Positions 38,548 through 46,950 of a stretch of DNA of 64,000 bases are shown here, in pieces. Position numbers and translations under genes: made by a program. Each line of letters opens with the position of its first letter. Positions within the stretch are counted from its first letter, which is position 1. The DNA is taken from positions 558,001-622,000 of the forward strand of contig NZ_PKRQ01000002.1 in the NCBI RefSeq assembly GCF_002855575.1. Direction: 5' to 3'. Under the pieces are notes generated by a model. That model had not been told where the DNA came from. It was given only the letters and a program-made list of their open reading frames with translations, and searched no databases. The stretch comes from Tabrizicola sp. TH137 (lineage in GTDB: Bacteria; Pseudomonadota; Alphaproteobacteria; Rhodobacterales; Rhodobacteraceae).

Positions 38548-38565
38548 TGTGCGCCCATCGTTACA
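38548..38565. promoter_or_regulatory. Candidate PpsR/CrtJ-type site TGT-N12-ACA
   Basis: TGT at 38548-38550 and ACA at 38563-38565 with exactly 12 bases between match the half-site spacing of PpsR/CrtJ, the redox repressor of photosynthesis genes. It lies 36 bp upstream of the ATG of the cobalamin-binding regulator. The consensus is short, so chance is possible, and no second site is seen. Confidence 0.35.
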
Positions 38566-38600
38566 GGGAACCGGGACGAGGCGTAAACCTCGCCATACAA

Positions 38601-39404
38601 ATGTCATCCGAATACGACGATCAGAACGCCATCCATGCCATCTCTGAAACCCTGACGGGCGGCCGTCGGGGTGTCGTGAGCCGCGAGCATGTGTCGGCCC
38701 TTGCCTCCGAAGTGCTGCGGCAGGTTGCCCGCCGCGCGGTGGAGATCCGCAAGGCCAAGGACCGGGCCGCCATCCTGGCCGCCGCCATGGCCCTGACCTC
38801 GGGCAGCGAGCAGGAGGCGTCGGCGGCGCTGGAGTCGCTGGATGATCCGCTGAACGGGCTGGACCGATTCATCTCCGAGCGTCTTGGCCCGATTGCCAAG
38901 GAGATCGGCGATCTGTGGACCACCGACCGCATCTCCTTCCTTCAGGCCACGGTGGGTGCGGCGCGCATCTATTCCTATCTCCGTTATCGCCGCCGCCCGA
39001 CCCTGCCGTCGGAGCGCGGCCTGCGCAAATCGGCCACTTTCGCGCTGGTGCCGGGCGATATGCATACGCTGGGCATTTCGGCGGCAACGGATGTGTTCCG
39101 CGCCCGGGGCTGGGATATCACCCTGCTCATCGGGCAAAGCCATGACGAGATGAACGCCCAGTTCGAAGCCTCGCAGGATCTGCTCTTCGGCTTTTCGGCG
39201 GGGTCCGACCATTCCCTCGCCGCGCTGGGGCGGCTGGTCGTGGCGCTGACGGTGGCGCGGCCGGCGGCGCAGGTCCTTGTCTCCGGGCAGATCGCGACCG
39301 AGCCCGGTGCGGTTCTGGCCCTGCCGGGGGTGGATTTCTGCGATGCCGACATGGAAGGCGCCGCGCGCTGGCTTGAGGCGCAGGTTGCCGTCCACCCGGA
39401 CTGA
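38601..39404 (+). CDS. Cobalamin-binding regulator of the AerR/PpaA type
   Basis: A 267-residue protein with a helical N-terminal part (EVLRQVARRAVEIRKAKDRA) and a C-terminal B12-binding-like domain. It has the cobalamin motif D-x-H-x-x-G in LVPGDMHTLGISAATDV. These features match AerR/PpaA proteins of anoxygenic phototrophs, which bind cobalamin in the light and antagonise PpsR. The nearby TGT-N12-ACA site supports that reading. No photosynthesis gene is visible in the window, so the link is inference; other B12-domain sensors are possible. Codon use is like its neighbours. Confidence 0.8.
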   Translation: MSSEYDDQNAIHAISETLTGGRRGVVSREHVSALASEVLRQVARRAVEIRKAKDRAAILAAAMALTSGSEQEASAALESLDDPLNGLDRFISERLGPIAKEIGDLWTTDRISFLQATVGAARIYSYLRYRRRPTLPSERGLRKSATFALVPGDMHTLGISAATDVFRARGWDITLLIGQSHDEMNAQFEASQDLLFGFSAGSDHSLAALGRLVVALTVARPAAQVLVSGQIATEPGAVLALPGVDFCDADMEGAARWLEAQVAVHPD

Positions 39405-39440
39405 CGGGCGCCTGCCGCACGCCCCCGTCTGATCACGCCA

Positions 39441-40457
39441 CTATTTCGGAACCGCCCCGCCCTGCCGGTTGGACAGCCGTCGGGGCGACACGCCATAGCG
39501 CTGGCGGAAGGCCTTGGTGAAGGTATTGGTCGCGTTGAAGCCGCAGCCATAGGCCACTTCCGCGACCGGCAGGTCGGTTTCCGTCAACAGCGCGCGGGCG
39601 CGTTCAAGGCGCAGGCCGTTCAGATATTGCTTCGGCGACATGCCGATATAGCGCTGGAACAGCCGTTCCACCTGACGGCGCGACACGCCCATGGCGGCGG
39701 CGACGGATTCGATATCGACGCCCTGTTCCAGATTCTCCTCGAATTTGCGGATCACCTCGACAAGCACCGGGTTGCGGATGCCCAGCGTGCTGGAGAGCGA
39801 CATGCGCTGACGCAGGTCGGCGGGGCGCTGCTGGCCGTGCAGGCACATCTTCAGCACCGCATCGGCAAGCCGGTCGCCGTAATTCTTGGCCACGATCTCG
39901 ATGAAGAGATCGGTCGCGGCGGCGCCCCCGGCACAGGTCAGGATGCGGCCGTCGATGCAGTAAAGCTGTTCCAGCGGGCGCAGATGGCCGAAGGTTTCCG
40001 CGAAGGGGGGCAGGTTCTCCCAATGCAGGGTGAAGCGCCGCCCCTCCAGGATGCCCGCCTTGGCCAAAGCATAGGCCCCTGTGCACAGCCCCCCGACCGT
40101 GCGGCCCAGCCGCCATTGCTGGCGCAGCCAGTCGGCCACCTTGCGGCTGGCGGATTTCTCTGGCTCCACCCCCGCGCAGACAAAGATCATCGCCTTGGGC
40201 TTCGTCTCGGCCAGCGGGCCATCGACATGCAGTTTCACCCCGTTGGAACAGGCCACCGCCGCGCCGCTTTCCGACAGCACCTCCCATTCGAACAGCATCT
40301 GGCCCGCAAGCTGGTTGGCGATGCGCAGGGGTTCGATAGCCGAGGAAAAGGCGATCAGCGAAAAGTCGGCCAGCAGGACGAATGTCATGTGCAGCGGTTC
40401 GGCCACCTGCGGCACCGCCACATGCGCCACGCCCTTGGGAACGAAATTCGCCGTCAT
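39441..40457 (-). CDS. GlxA-family transcriptional regulator (DJ-1/PfpI plus AraC HTH)
   Basis: A 338-residue regulator in two domains: an N-terminal DJ-1/PfpI-like sensor (MTFVLLADFSLIAFSSAIEPL, with Cys in GGLCTGAYALAKAG) and a C-terminal AraC-type pair of helix-turn-helix motifs (ESVAAAMGVSRRQVERLFQ and AYGCGFNATNTFTKAFRQRY). Relatives such as GbdR, CdhR and SouR respond to methylamine-type compounds (glycine betaine, carnitine, sarcosine). Sarcosine is the product of creatinase, whose gene is close by, so control of creatine use is a reasonable guess. The start at 40457 follows a GGAG site. Confidence 0.9.
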   Translation of the reverse strand: MTANFVPKGVAHVAVPQVAEPLHMTFVLLADFSLIAFSSAIEPLRIANQLAGQMLFEWEVLSESGAAVACSNGVKLHVDGPLAETKPKAMIFVCAGVEPEKSASRKVADWLRQQWRLGRTVGGLCTGAYALAKAGILEGRRFTLHWENLPPFAETFGHLRPLEQLYCIDGRILTCAGGAAATDLFIEIVAKNYGDRLADAVLKMCLHGQQRPADLRQRMSLSSTLGIRNPVLVEVIRKFEENLEQGVDIESVAAAMGVSRRQVERLFQRYIGMSPKQYLNGLRLERARALLTETDLPVAEVAYGCGFNATNTFTKAFRQRYGVSPRRLSNRQGGAVPK

Positions 40458-40497
40458 GCCGCGCTCCATCCTGCCGTCACCCGTTCAAGCCGCCCTG

Positions 40498-41403
40498 TCA
40501 TGCGCCCTGCCCTGCGCCAAGGTCGCGCGAAGCGAAGGCCCAGTCGCGGAAGGCCTGTGCCGCCCGCGCCTGCACGCCCTCCGCCCCCGGACCGGCGACA
40601 AGGTGATAGCCGTGATCCTCCAGCACCGAAACCGCCGACAATTGCACCAGACGCCCGGCCGCCAGATCGTCGCGGATCATCGCCAGCGGGCAGAGCGCCA
40701 CCCCCTGCCCGGCCAGCGTGGCCGCGCGCAGCAGGTTGAAATCCTCGAACACCGGCGCGGCGGGCTGCATCGGCAGGGGCACCCCCATCCGGCGGAACCA
40801 GGCCGACCAGCCGGAATGATCCGTGTCATGCAGAAGGCCCAACGAGAGGTATTCCGAAGGCCGCTCCGGCCGCCGCCCGGCGGGCAGGATGGCGGGGCTG
40901 CACACAGGGACGCTTGCCCCCGACAGGAAGGGCTCCGCCCGCCCTTCGGCCAGATCGGGCTGCCCCCGCGCGAAGACGAAGGCGAGATGGACATCGCGGA
41001 AATCAATATCCCTTCCGTGCATGGCATAGACCACCCTTATCTCCACCTCCGGATGCGCCGCCCGGAACCCGGCCAGCCGCGGGATCAGCCAGCAGACCGC
41101 GACCGAAGGGATGGCCGCGATTACCAGCGGCCCCGCCTTCATCCCCGCCTTCGCGCGCCCGCAGGCGGCCTCCATCTCGGCCAGCGACAGGCCCACGGCC
41201 CGTGCCAGTTCCGCCCCATGCGGCAACAGGCGCGGCCGTCCCCCGTCACGGTCGAAGAGCGGGCCGCCCAGCCAATCCTCCAGATGCCTTATCTGGTGGC
41301 TGACCGCCGATTGCGTGACGAAAAGTAATTCCGCCGCCGCCTTGAACGATCCTGTCTTCACCACCGCATCCAAGGATCGCAAGGCGTTCAGTGGAATCTG
41401 CAT
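40498..41403 (-). CDS. LysR-family transcriptional regulator
   Basis: A 301-residue LysR regulator with an N-terminal winged helix (MQIPLNALRSLDAVVKTGSF, AAELLFVTQSAVSHQIRHLED, LFDRDGGRPRL) and a C-terminal effector domain. It is divergent from creatinase, and the intergenic region has a T-N11-A LysR box and related half-sites, so it probably controls that gene. The start at 41403 matches the family; an in-frame ATG at 41442 would lie inside the operator. The resemblance to GcvA-type LTTRs suggests an amino-acid-like effector. Confidence 0.93.
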   Translation of the reverse strand: MQIPLNALRSLDAVVKTGSFKAAAELLFVTQSAVSHQIRHLEDWLGGPLFDRDGGRPRLLPHGAELARAVGLSLAEMEAACGRAKAGMKAGPLVIAAIPSVAVCWLIPRLAGFRAAHPEVEIRVVYAMHGRDIDFRDVHLAFVFARGQPDLAEGRAEPFLSGASVPVCSPAILPAGRRPERPSEYLSLGLLHDTDHSGWSAWFRRMGVPLPMQPAAPVFEDFNLLRAATLAGQGVALCPLAMIRDDLAAGRLVQLSAVSVLEDHGYHLVAGPGAEGVQARAAQAFRDWAFASRDLGAGQGA

Positions 41404-41423
41404 GACAGGCGCCCCAAGGACAA

Positions 41424-41451
41424 ATGAGATTTTCTCATCCATCGCATGAGA
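41424..41451. promoter_or_regulatory. LysR-type operator between lysR and creatinase
   Basis: ATGAGA (41424-41429), TTT, TCTCAT (41433-41438) forms a dyad with a T-N11-A core. A third half-site ATGAGA lies at 41446-41451 and pairs with TCTCAT in a second inverted repeat. It sits just upstream of the -35 of the creatinase promoter. Confidence 0.7.
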
Positions 41452-41460
41452 AAGCCTCTT

Positions 41461-41490
41461 TTGACAATCACCCCCGCGCGGCGGAGTTAT
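41461..41490 (+). promoter_or_regulatory. Predicted sigma-70 promoter of creatinase
   Basis: A perfect -35 TTGACA at 41461-41466 and a -10 AGTTAT at 41485-41490, spacer 18 bp, about 33 bp before the creatinase ATG. The LysR operator lies directly upstream, in the place expected of an activator. Confidence 0.6.
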
Positions 41491-41523
41491 CCAGGCCAGA
41501 GCATCCCGCGACGGAGACCGGAC

Positions 41524-42759
41524 ATGGAACGCGAAAGACTGCAAAACTACGTCGGCAATGGCGACCGCCCCGCCCCCACCTTTTCCGACGCCGAAATGCA
41601 GCGGCGGCTGGACGCGATCCGCAAGGTGATGGCCGACAAGGAGATCGACGCGGCGCTTTTCACCTCCTATCACAATATCAACTACTATTCAGATTTCATG
41701 TTCTGCCAGTTCGGGCGGCGCTACGGCCTGCTGGTGGATCACGCCATCTCCACCTCCATCTCGGCGGGGATCGACGGCGGCCAGCCCTGGCGGCGCACCT
41801 TTGGCGGGCGCAATGTCACCTATACCGACTGGCAGAAGGACAACTATTTCCACGCCATCCGCCAGTTGACGGGCGGGGTGAAGCGGCTGGGGATCGAATA
41901 CGACCACATCACCATCGACACGCTGGCGCTGCTGAAATCCGAATTCCCGCAGATGGAATTCGTGGACATTGCCGCCCCGGCCATGCGCCTGCGGATGATC
42001 AAATCCGCCGAGGAAATCGCCCATATCGAAAAGATGACCCGCATCGCCGATATCGGCGGCGCGGCCTGCGTGGAAGCCACGCAGGTCGGCGTGCCGGAAC
42101 ATGAGGTGGCGCTGCATTCCACCGCCACGATGGTGCGCGAGATCGCCCGCATCTGGCCGGAGGGCGAACTTCTGGACACCTGGACCTGGTTCCAGTCGGG
42201 TATCAACACCGATGGCGCGCATAACCCCGTCACCTCGCGCCGGATCGAGCGGGGGGATATCCTGTCGCTGAACTGCTTCCCGATGGTTGCGGGCTATTAC
42301 GTGGCGCTGGAACGCACGCTCTTCGCCGAAACCGCGACGGACGAACATCTGCGGCTGTGGGATTTCAACTGCCGCGTCCATGACCGCGGCAAGGAATTGC
42401 TGGTTCCGGGCAACCGGTGCAGCGACGTGGCGAAGGAATTGAACGAGATGTATGCGGCGGAAAACCTGCTGCAATATCGCAGCTTCGGCTATGGCCATTC
42501 CTTCGGCGTGCTCTGCCATTACTATGGCCGCGAAGCGGGGCTGGAGTTGCGCGAGGATTGCGACACGGTGCTGGAACCCGGCATGGTTGTCAGCATGGAG
42601 CCGATGATCACCATCCCCAACCACCTGCCGGGCGCGGGCGGCTATCGTGAGCATGACATCCTTGTCATCACCGAAAGCGGCAACCGCAACATCACCGGCT
42701 TCCCCTACGGACCGGAGCACCTGATCGTGGGCCAGCGCGGGAGGAAGGCGGCGGAGTGA
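41524..42759 (+). CDS. Creatinase (creatine amidinohydrolase)
   Basis: Hydrolyses creatine to sarcosine and urea. The 411-residue protein closely follows the Pseudomonas creatinase pattern: FTSYHNINYYSDF, GIDGGQPWRRTFGG, TWFQSGINTDGAHNPVTSRR with the catalytic His (residue 233), RSFGYGHSFGVLCHYYGREA and DTVLEPGMVVSMEPM. It has the pita-bread fold of M24 enzymes but lacks the metal ligands of aminopeptidases, as expected. The ATG at 41524 has a GGAG site; the frame starting at 41446 would include the promoter. No sarcosine oxidase or creatininase gene is in the window. A strong terminator follows. Confidence 0.95.
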   Translation: MERERLQNYVGNGDRPAPTFSDAEMQRRLDAIRKVMADKEIDAALFTSYHNINYYSDFMFCQFGRRYGLLVDHAISTSISAGIDGGQPWRRTFGGRNVTYTDWQKDNYFHAIRQLTGGVKRLGIEYDHITIDTLALLKSEFPQMEFVDIAAPAMRLRMIKSAEEIAHIEKMTRIADIGGAACVEATQVGVPEHEVALHSTATMVREIARIWPEGELLDTWTWFQSGINTDGAHNPVTSRRIERGDILSLNCFPMVAGYYVALERTLFAETATDEHLRLWDFNCRVHDRGKELLVPGNRCSDVAKELNEMYAAENLLQYRSFGYGHSFGVLCHYYGREAGLELREDCDTVLEPGMVVSMEPMITIPNHLPGAGGYREHDILVITESGNRNITGFPYGPEHLIVGQRGRKAAE

Positions 42760-42778
42760 CGCCTCGATCCGTCCCGAG

Positions 42779-42813
42779 AAAAACCGGGATCACTTTCGCC
42801 GATCCCGGTTTTT
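42779..42813 (+). terminator. Terminator after creatinase
   Basis: Perfect 13-bp stem AAAAACCGGGATC (42779-42791) and GATCCCGGTTTTT (42801-42813) with a 9-nt loop and a T-run, ending the creatinase transcript. Confidence 0.95.
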
Positions 42814-42969
42814 CGGCACGATTTCAAGCTTGATTTCGGACTTTCCTCAACTCGCGTAAGACTTCAGTCCAATAGAAAGCGACTTGTCTTGGGTGAATCG
42901 ACTAATATGCTCGGTGTGAGTTTCTTTCTACAGCCCGGCAAGATAGCCACACGCCAGAGCGAGTACCTT

Positions 42970-43728
42970 ATGTCAAAAGTCGCGAACCTGATTTCGGCCG
43001 CATTTCTTTTCCTTTCCGGTCCGGCGCACTCGGCAACGGTCATCACGCTTGATCCGCAATTTGGCGGCCGGGTATCGGCGGGGGGTATAGTTCAGCAAAG
43101 CTTTTTCAATGCTGGTTTCACCAGTTTCTACGGCGATGTATTCCGTCTCTTTGCGGTCTTTGATCTGTCAAGCCTGCCCTCATCGCTTGGCGCATTGCAG
43201 TCCGCGAGGATGATGATTGCCGGCGGCAGTCTGGTGTCGCACGAAAATGAACGACTGCTCCTCGGCTCAATGATCGGGACGCTAAGCGATTTCAACAAGA
43301 CGGCTTTGCCCGGGACCTCACCTCCCTCGCTTGATCGCAGTCTTTATCCCAGGACAAATGTTACGGAATATGGCGAAGCCTTGCTTGCCAGCACGCCAAC
43401 AGAAAGCAGCTTTGCCGGACCCATCACCCGTTATTCTGAGTTCAGCATTGACCTGAATTCAACGGCCTTAGCCGATATTCAGGCCGCAATCGGCAGTGCA
43501 TCGGGCCTGTTCGGCGTTTCAGGAATGCTGGACCGGCGCTATGCGCTTGCGGTCACGCATTCCTTTGACGCTCCAAGACCCAACGGTCTCCGCCTATCCC
43601 TTGCCTTTGCAGAGCGCGAAACTCCCCCGCTGAACCCGGTGCCTCTGCCCGGCACCGCATCACTTCTCCTTGTCGGCCTTGCCATTGCAGGGATCGGAGG
43701 CATGCGAAAGAGAAAGGCGGTCGCCTGA
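42970..43728 (+). CDS. Secreted protein with VPLPG-type C-terminal sorting signal
   Basis: A 252-residue exported protein: signal peptide (MSKVANLISAAFLFLSGPAHSA), a beta-rich body without known motifs, and a C-terminal sorting signal PVPLPGTASLLLVGLAIAGI followed by GGMRKRKAVA. This is the VPLPA-CTERM pattern, recognised by an exosortase at the inner membrane. It lies after the creatinase terminator with its own AT-richer region, and its base composition is lower in GC than the neighbours. The ORF track's start at 42889 is rejected because it precedes the signal peptide. No exosortase is in the window. The function is unknown. Confidence 0.85.
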   Translation: MSKVANLISAAFLFLSGPAHSATVITLDPQFGGRVSAGGIVQQSFFNAGFTSFYGDVFRLFAVFDLSSLPSSLGALQSARMMIAGGSLVSHENERLLLGSMIGTLSDFNKTALPGTSPPSLDRSLYPRTNVTEYGEALLASTPTESSFAGPITRYSEFSIDLNSTALADIQAAIGSASGLFGVSGMLDRRYALAVTHSFDAPRPNGLRLSLAFAERETPPLNPVPLPGTASLLLVGLAIAGIGGMRKRKAVA

Positions 43729-43766
43729 GCGCGGGCCATCCCCCAAAGTGACACGGACGGAAAAAG

Positions 43767-43842
43767 TGGTGCCCCCAGAGGGGCTCGAACCCCCGACCCC
43801 CTGATTACAAATCAGGTGCTCTACCAGCTGAGCTATAGAGGC
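43767..43842 (-). tRNA. tRNA-Thr (TGT)
   Basis: A 76-nt cloverleaf on the minus strand starting GCCTCTATAGCTCAG, with acceptor pairs GCCTCTA/TGGGGGC (two G-T pairs), discriminator A and encoded CCA. The loop TTTGTAA gives anticodon TGT. Confidence 0.96.
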
Positions 43843-43907
43843 ACACCGGGGATGGAAATAGCCGCTTTCCGGGGGGCGTGCAAGGCGGGGGGGCGCGCAA
43901 GGCGCGG

Positions 43908-45563
43908 TCAGGCGCGGTTCGCCCGCGCCAGTGCCGCGACGGCGGCAAGGCCCACGGCCATCACCACCAGCGCGGCGGGCGCGGCTTCGCCGAGCCTCTC
44001 AAGGCTCGCCAGTTCATAGACCCGCGTCGCCAGCGTGTTGAAATTGAAGGGGCGCAGAAGCAGCGTCGCGGGCAGTTCCTTCACGCAATCGACAAAGACG
44101 ACCAGCAGCGCCGTCGCCACCGACCCCCGCATCAGCGGCAGATAGATCGCCCCCAGCGTGCCGCCCGCGCTGCGCCCCAGGGACCGTGCCGCCATCGGCA
44201 GGTTGGGCGACACCCGCCCGAAGGCCGCATCCACCGCGCCTTGCGCGATCCCGAAGAAGCGCACGCCATAGGCCAGTACGATCGCCCCCGCCGTGCCCGT
44301 CATGATCAGCCCCGGATCCCAGCCCGTCAGCGCCAGAACCGCATCCGCCACCCGGTTATCCAGCGCCGCCAGCGGCACCAGAAGGCCCACCGCCAGCACC
44401 GCCCCCGGCGCGGCATAGCCCAGCGTCGTGAGCGGCAGCACCACCCGCGCCACGCCCCGCCCGGCCATCCGCACGGCATAGACGAGGAAGAGCGCCGCCC
44501 CCACCGTCAGCACCGCCGCCAGCCCGCCCACAAGAAGCGTGTTCCACAGCGCGTCAAACAAGCCGGGCGCGATCCAGACTTCGGGATTGGCCAGCGAATG
44601 ATCCAGCATCACCGCCACCGGCAGCAGGAACCCCAGCGCGAAGGGTAGGAAGCAGAGCGCGAAGGCAACCCATCCCCGCGCGCCGGAAAGCGGCGTGCGC
44701 TCCACCGGGCGCTGCGACCGCCCCATCCGGTAGAATCGCGCATTGCGCCGCCCCGTGCGCTCCAGCGCCACCAGCAGGAAGATCAGCATGAGGATCACCC
44801 CCGCGATCTGCGCCGCCCCGCCTGCGTTGTTGCCATTGAGCCAGGTGGAAAAGACCCCCGTCGTCAGGGTCTGGATGCCGAAATAGCTGACCGTGCCGTA
44901 ATCGGCGACCGTCTCCATCAGGGCCAGCGCCACCCCTGTCGCGATGGCGGGCCGTGCCAGGGGCAGGCCCACCCGGAAGAACAGGCCCCAGGGCCCCGCC
45001 CCCAGGGCGCGGGCCACTTCGTAACCGCAGCCCGACATCTCGCGGAAGGCCGCGCGGGCGAGGAGATAGACGTAAGGATAAAGCGCAAAGGAGAGGACAA
45101 GGATCGCCATCTCGGCCGACCGCACCTCGGGGAACCAGTAGTCGCGCGCCGTCTGCCACCCCATCGCGGCGCGCAGCGCGCCCTGCACGGGGCCTGCATA
45201 TTGCAGGAAATCGACAAGAGCATAGGCCCCGACATAGGCCGGAATCGCCAGCGGAAAGAGCAGCGCATGATCCAGCCAGCGCGCGCCGGGGAAGCGGTAC
45301 ATCGTCACCAGCCAGGCCGCCCCCGTCCCCACGGCTGCCGTCAGCACGCCCACGCCCAGCATCAGATAGACTGTGGTGCCGAAATAGCGCGGCAGCACGG
45401 TGGACAGCAGATGCGGCCAGATGTTCTCGGTCGGGTGCAGCGCGATCCAGAGGACCGACAGCATCGGCGCCAGCACGATGGCGGCAATCAGCACCGCCCC
45501 GACGGACCATCCGTCCAGCCGCGGCCAGCGCAAGGGAACCCGACTGTTTTGCTTGGTCATCAT
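43908..45563 (-). CDS. Iron(III)-type ABC transporter permease (FbpB-like, fused double domain)
   Basis: A 551-residue inner-membrane permease with two binding-protein-dependent transport domains in one chain (about twelve TM segments). EAA-like loops are in EVARALGAGPWGLFFRVGLPLARPA and AARSLGRSAGGTLGAIYLPLM. This fused plan is that of FbpB/SfuB for iron or ThiP for thiamine. No binding protein or ATPase lies next to it in the window, so its partners must be elsewhere. Two adjacent ATGs occur (45563, 45560). A palindrome GAAACCGGTTTC lies upstream, between it and the next gene. Confidence 0.9.
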   Translation of the reverse strand: MMTKQNSRVPLRWPRLDGWSVGAVLIAAIVLAPMLSVLWIALHPTENIWPHLLSTVLPRYFGTTVYLMLGVGVLTAAVGTGAAWLVTMYRFPGARWLDHALLFPLAIPAYVGAYALVDFLQYAGPVQGALRAAMGWQTARDYWFPEVRSAEMAILVLSFALYPYVYLLARAAFREMSGCGYEVARALGAGPWGLFFRVGLPLARPAIATGVALALMETVADYGTVSYFGIQTLTTGVFSTWLNGNNAGGAAQIAGVILMLIFLLVALERTGRRNARFYRMGRSQRPVERTPLSGARGWVAFALCFLPFALGFLLPVAVMLDHSLANPEVWIAPGLFDALWNTLLVGGLAAVLTVGAALFLVYAVRMAGRGVARVVLPLTTLGYAAPGAVLAVGLLVPLAALDNRVADAVLALTGWDPGLIMTGTAGAIVLAYGVRFFGIAQGAVDAAFGRVSPNLPMAARSLGRSAGGTLGAIYLPLMRGSVATALLVVFVDCVKELPATLLLRPFNFNTLATRVYELASLERLGEAAPAALVVMAVGLAAVAALARANRA

Positions 45564-45580
45564 GGGCGCAGGCTGTAACC

Positions 45581-45592
45581 GAAACCGGTTTC
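45581..45592. promoter_or_regulatory. Palindromic candidate operator GAAACCGGTTTC
   Basis: A perfect 12-bp palindrome in the 89-bp gap between two divergent genes, 18 bp upstream of the permease ATG. A TATATT (45611-45616) could be the -10 of the other gene. The form is like LacI/GntR-type operators; the regulator is unknown. Confidence 0.4.
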
Positions 45593-45652
45593 CCTGTCCA
45601 GAAAAGCCCGTATATTCGGCGTGAATACAGGGCAGAGAGCAGTTCAGTCCCC

Positions 45653-46528
45653 ATGCGTATCGTTTACCACCTCGGTGCCCATTGCACGGATGACGAAAGA
45701 CTTGTCCGCTGCCTGTGGAAGAACCGCGAAAGCCTGTCGCGCCAGGGCATCATCGTCCCCGCGCCCACCCGTTATCGCACGCTCTTGCGCGATACCGCCG
45801 TCACGCTGAAAGGCCGCGCCGCGAGCCGCGACACCCAGGCGGTGGTGCTGGATCAGATCATGGACGAGGATCGCGCCGACCGTCTGATCCTGTCCTGGGA
45901 GAATTTCCTCAGCTATCCGCAATGGGTGATCCGGTCCAACCGCCTGTATCCGGCAGCGGCGGAGCGGATTCGCGCCTTCACCCAGATTTTCCCCGAGATA
46001 GAGGCCGAATTCCATCTGGCCATCCGCAACCTCGCCTCCTTCCTGCCCGCCCTGATGAGCCGCCTTCCCGGCAGAAGCTATGACGAGGTGATGGGCGGCG
46101 CAGAGCCGCGCACGCTGAGCTGGTTCCGCCTGATCGAGGAGGTCCGCACCCTGAACCCCGAGGCCAATCTCACCATCTGGTGCGACGAGGATACGCCGCT
46201 GATTTGGCCCGAGGTTCTGGATGCCGTGTCAGGCCATGCGCCCGGTACGCAACTGGCCGAGACGGAGGATCTTCTGGCCGAGATCATGTCCGCCGAAGGG
46301 CTGGACAGGATGCGCGCCTATCTGCGGGGCAACCCGCCCTCATCGGTGATGCAGCGGCGGCGGATCGTTTCCGCCTTTCTGGACAAGTTCGCCCTGACCG
46401 ATCAGGTGGACATGGAGCTTGACCTGCCCGGCTGGGATGACGAGATGGTGGCCACCCTGACCGAGAATTACCATATCGACATCGCCAAGATCCGGGCGAC
46501 GCCGGGGGTGACCTTCCTGTCGGCCTGA
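45653..46528 (+). CDS. Conserved hypothetical protein, possibly sulfotransferase-like
   Basis: A 291-residue soluble protein beginning MRIVYHLGAHCTDDERLVRCL. The first strand and the HLGAHCTDDERL loop recall the nucleotide-binding start of sulfotransferase-like folds (hydrophobic strand followed by HxGxxKT), but the Lys-Thr is not present here, so the call is weak. The rest has no motif I recognise. The start at 45653 follows a GGCAGAGAG element. It converges with gapR. The palindrome upstream may control it. Confidence 0.7.
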   Translation: MRIVYHLGAHCTDDERLVRCLWKNRESLSRQGIIVPAPTRYRTLLRDTAVTLKGRAASRDTQAVVLDQIMDEDRADRLILSWENFLSYPQWVIRSNRLYPAAAERIRAFTQIFPEIEAEFHLAIRNLASFLPALMSRLPGRSYDEVMGGAEPRTLSWFRLIEEVRTLNPEANLTIWCDEDTPLIWPEVLDAVSGHAPGTQLAETEDLLAEIMSAEGLDRMRAYLRGNPPSSVMQRRRIVSAFLDKFALTDQVDMELDLPGWDDEMVATLTENYHIDIAKIRATPGVTFLSA

Positions 46529-46544
46529 CCCCCGGCTGCGCCTG

Positions 46545-46799
46545 TCACTGCATCCCGAGCGCCGCCTTGTACATTTCCAGCACCGCCTCTTCCTCGGCGA
46601 TCTCGTCCGGCTTGCGCTTGCGCAGGGCGATCACCTTGCGCATGACCTTGGTGTCATAGCCGCGGCCCTTCGCTTCGGCGAAAAGCTCCTTCTCCTGCTC
46701 GGCGATGTCCTTCTTTTCGGCGGCAAGCTGTTCGGCGCGTTCGATGAACTGGCGCAGTTCGTCGGCTGTGACGTTATAGGCGTCGGTCGGGTCGCTCAT
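46545..46799 (-). CDS. gapR: GapR-family DNA-binding protein (DUF2312)
   Basis: An 84-residue helical protein of the DUF2312 family, almost entirely one coiled coil (LRQFIERAEQLAAEKKDIAE followed by EKELFAEAKGRGYDT) and a basic helix KVMRKVIALRKRKPDEIAEEE. Caulobacter GapR, of the same family, clamps overtwisted AT-rich DNA and helps topoisomerases during replication. The length and the KVMRKVI/LRKRKP basic region fit well. The gene is monocistronic and converges with the unrecognised 45653 gene. Confidence 0.92.
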   Translation of the reverse strand: MSDPTDAYNVTADELRQFIERAEQLAAEKKDIAEQEKELFAEAKGRGYDTKVMRKVIALRKRKPDEIAEEEAVLEMYKAALGMQ

Positions 46800-46950
46800 C
46801 CTGCCCTCGTATCTGTGCTGGAACCTGGGAGACCTTCCCTAACCCGCCTCGCCCTCCGGGTTCAAGCCACCCCGGACCGGCCCGGCACCTTGCCAGAGCG
46901 ACCGGCCCGCGCTACCACCCGCCCGCAGGCAAGGCCGTCGGAGGCGCGGG

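Noticed and set aside
37578-38600. Long N-terminal extension of the cobalamin-binding regulator
   Set aside because: It is antisense to the acyltransferase-like and dusA genes and has shadow-like composition; the protein starts at 38601.
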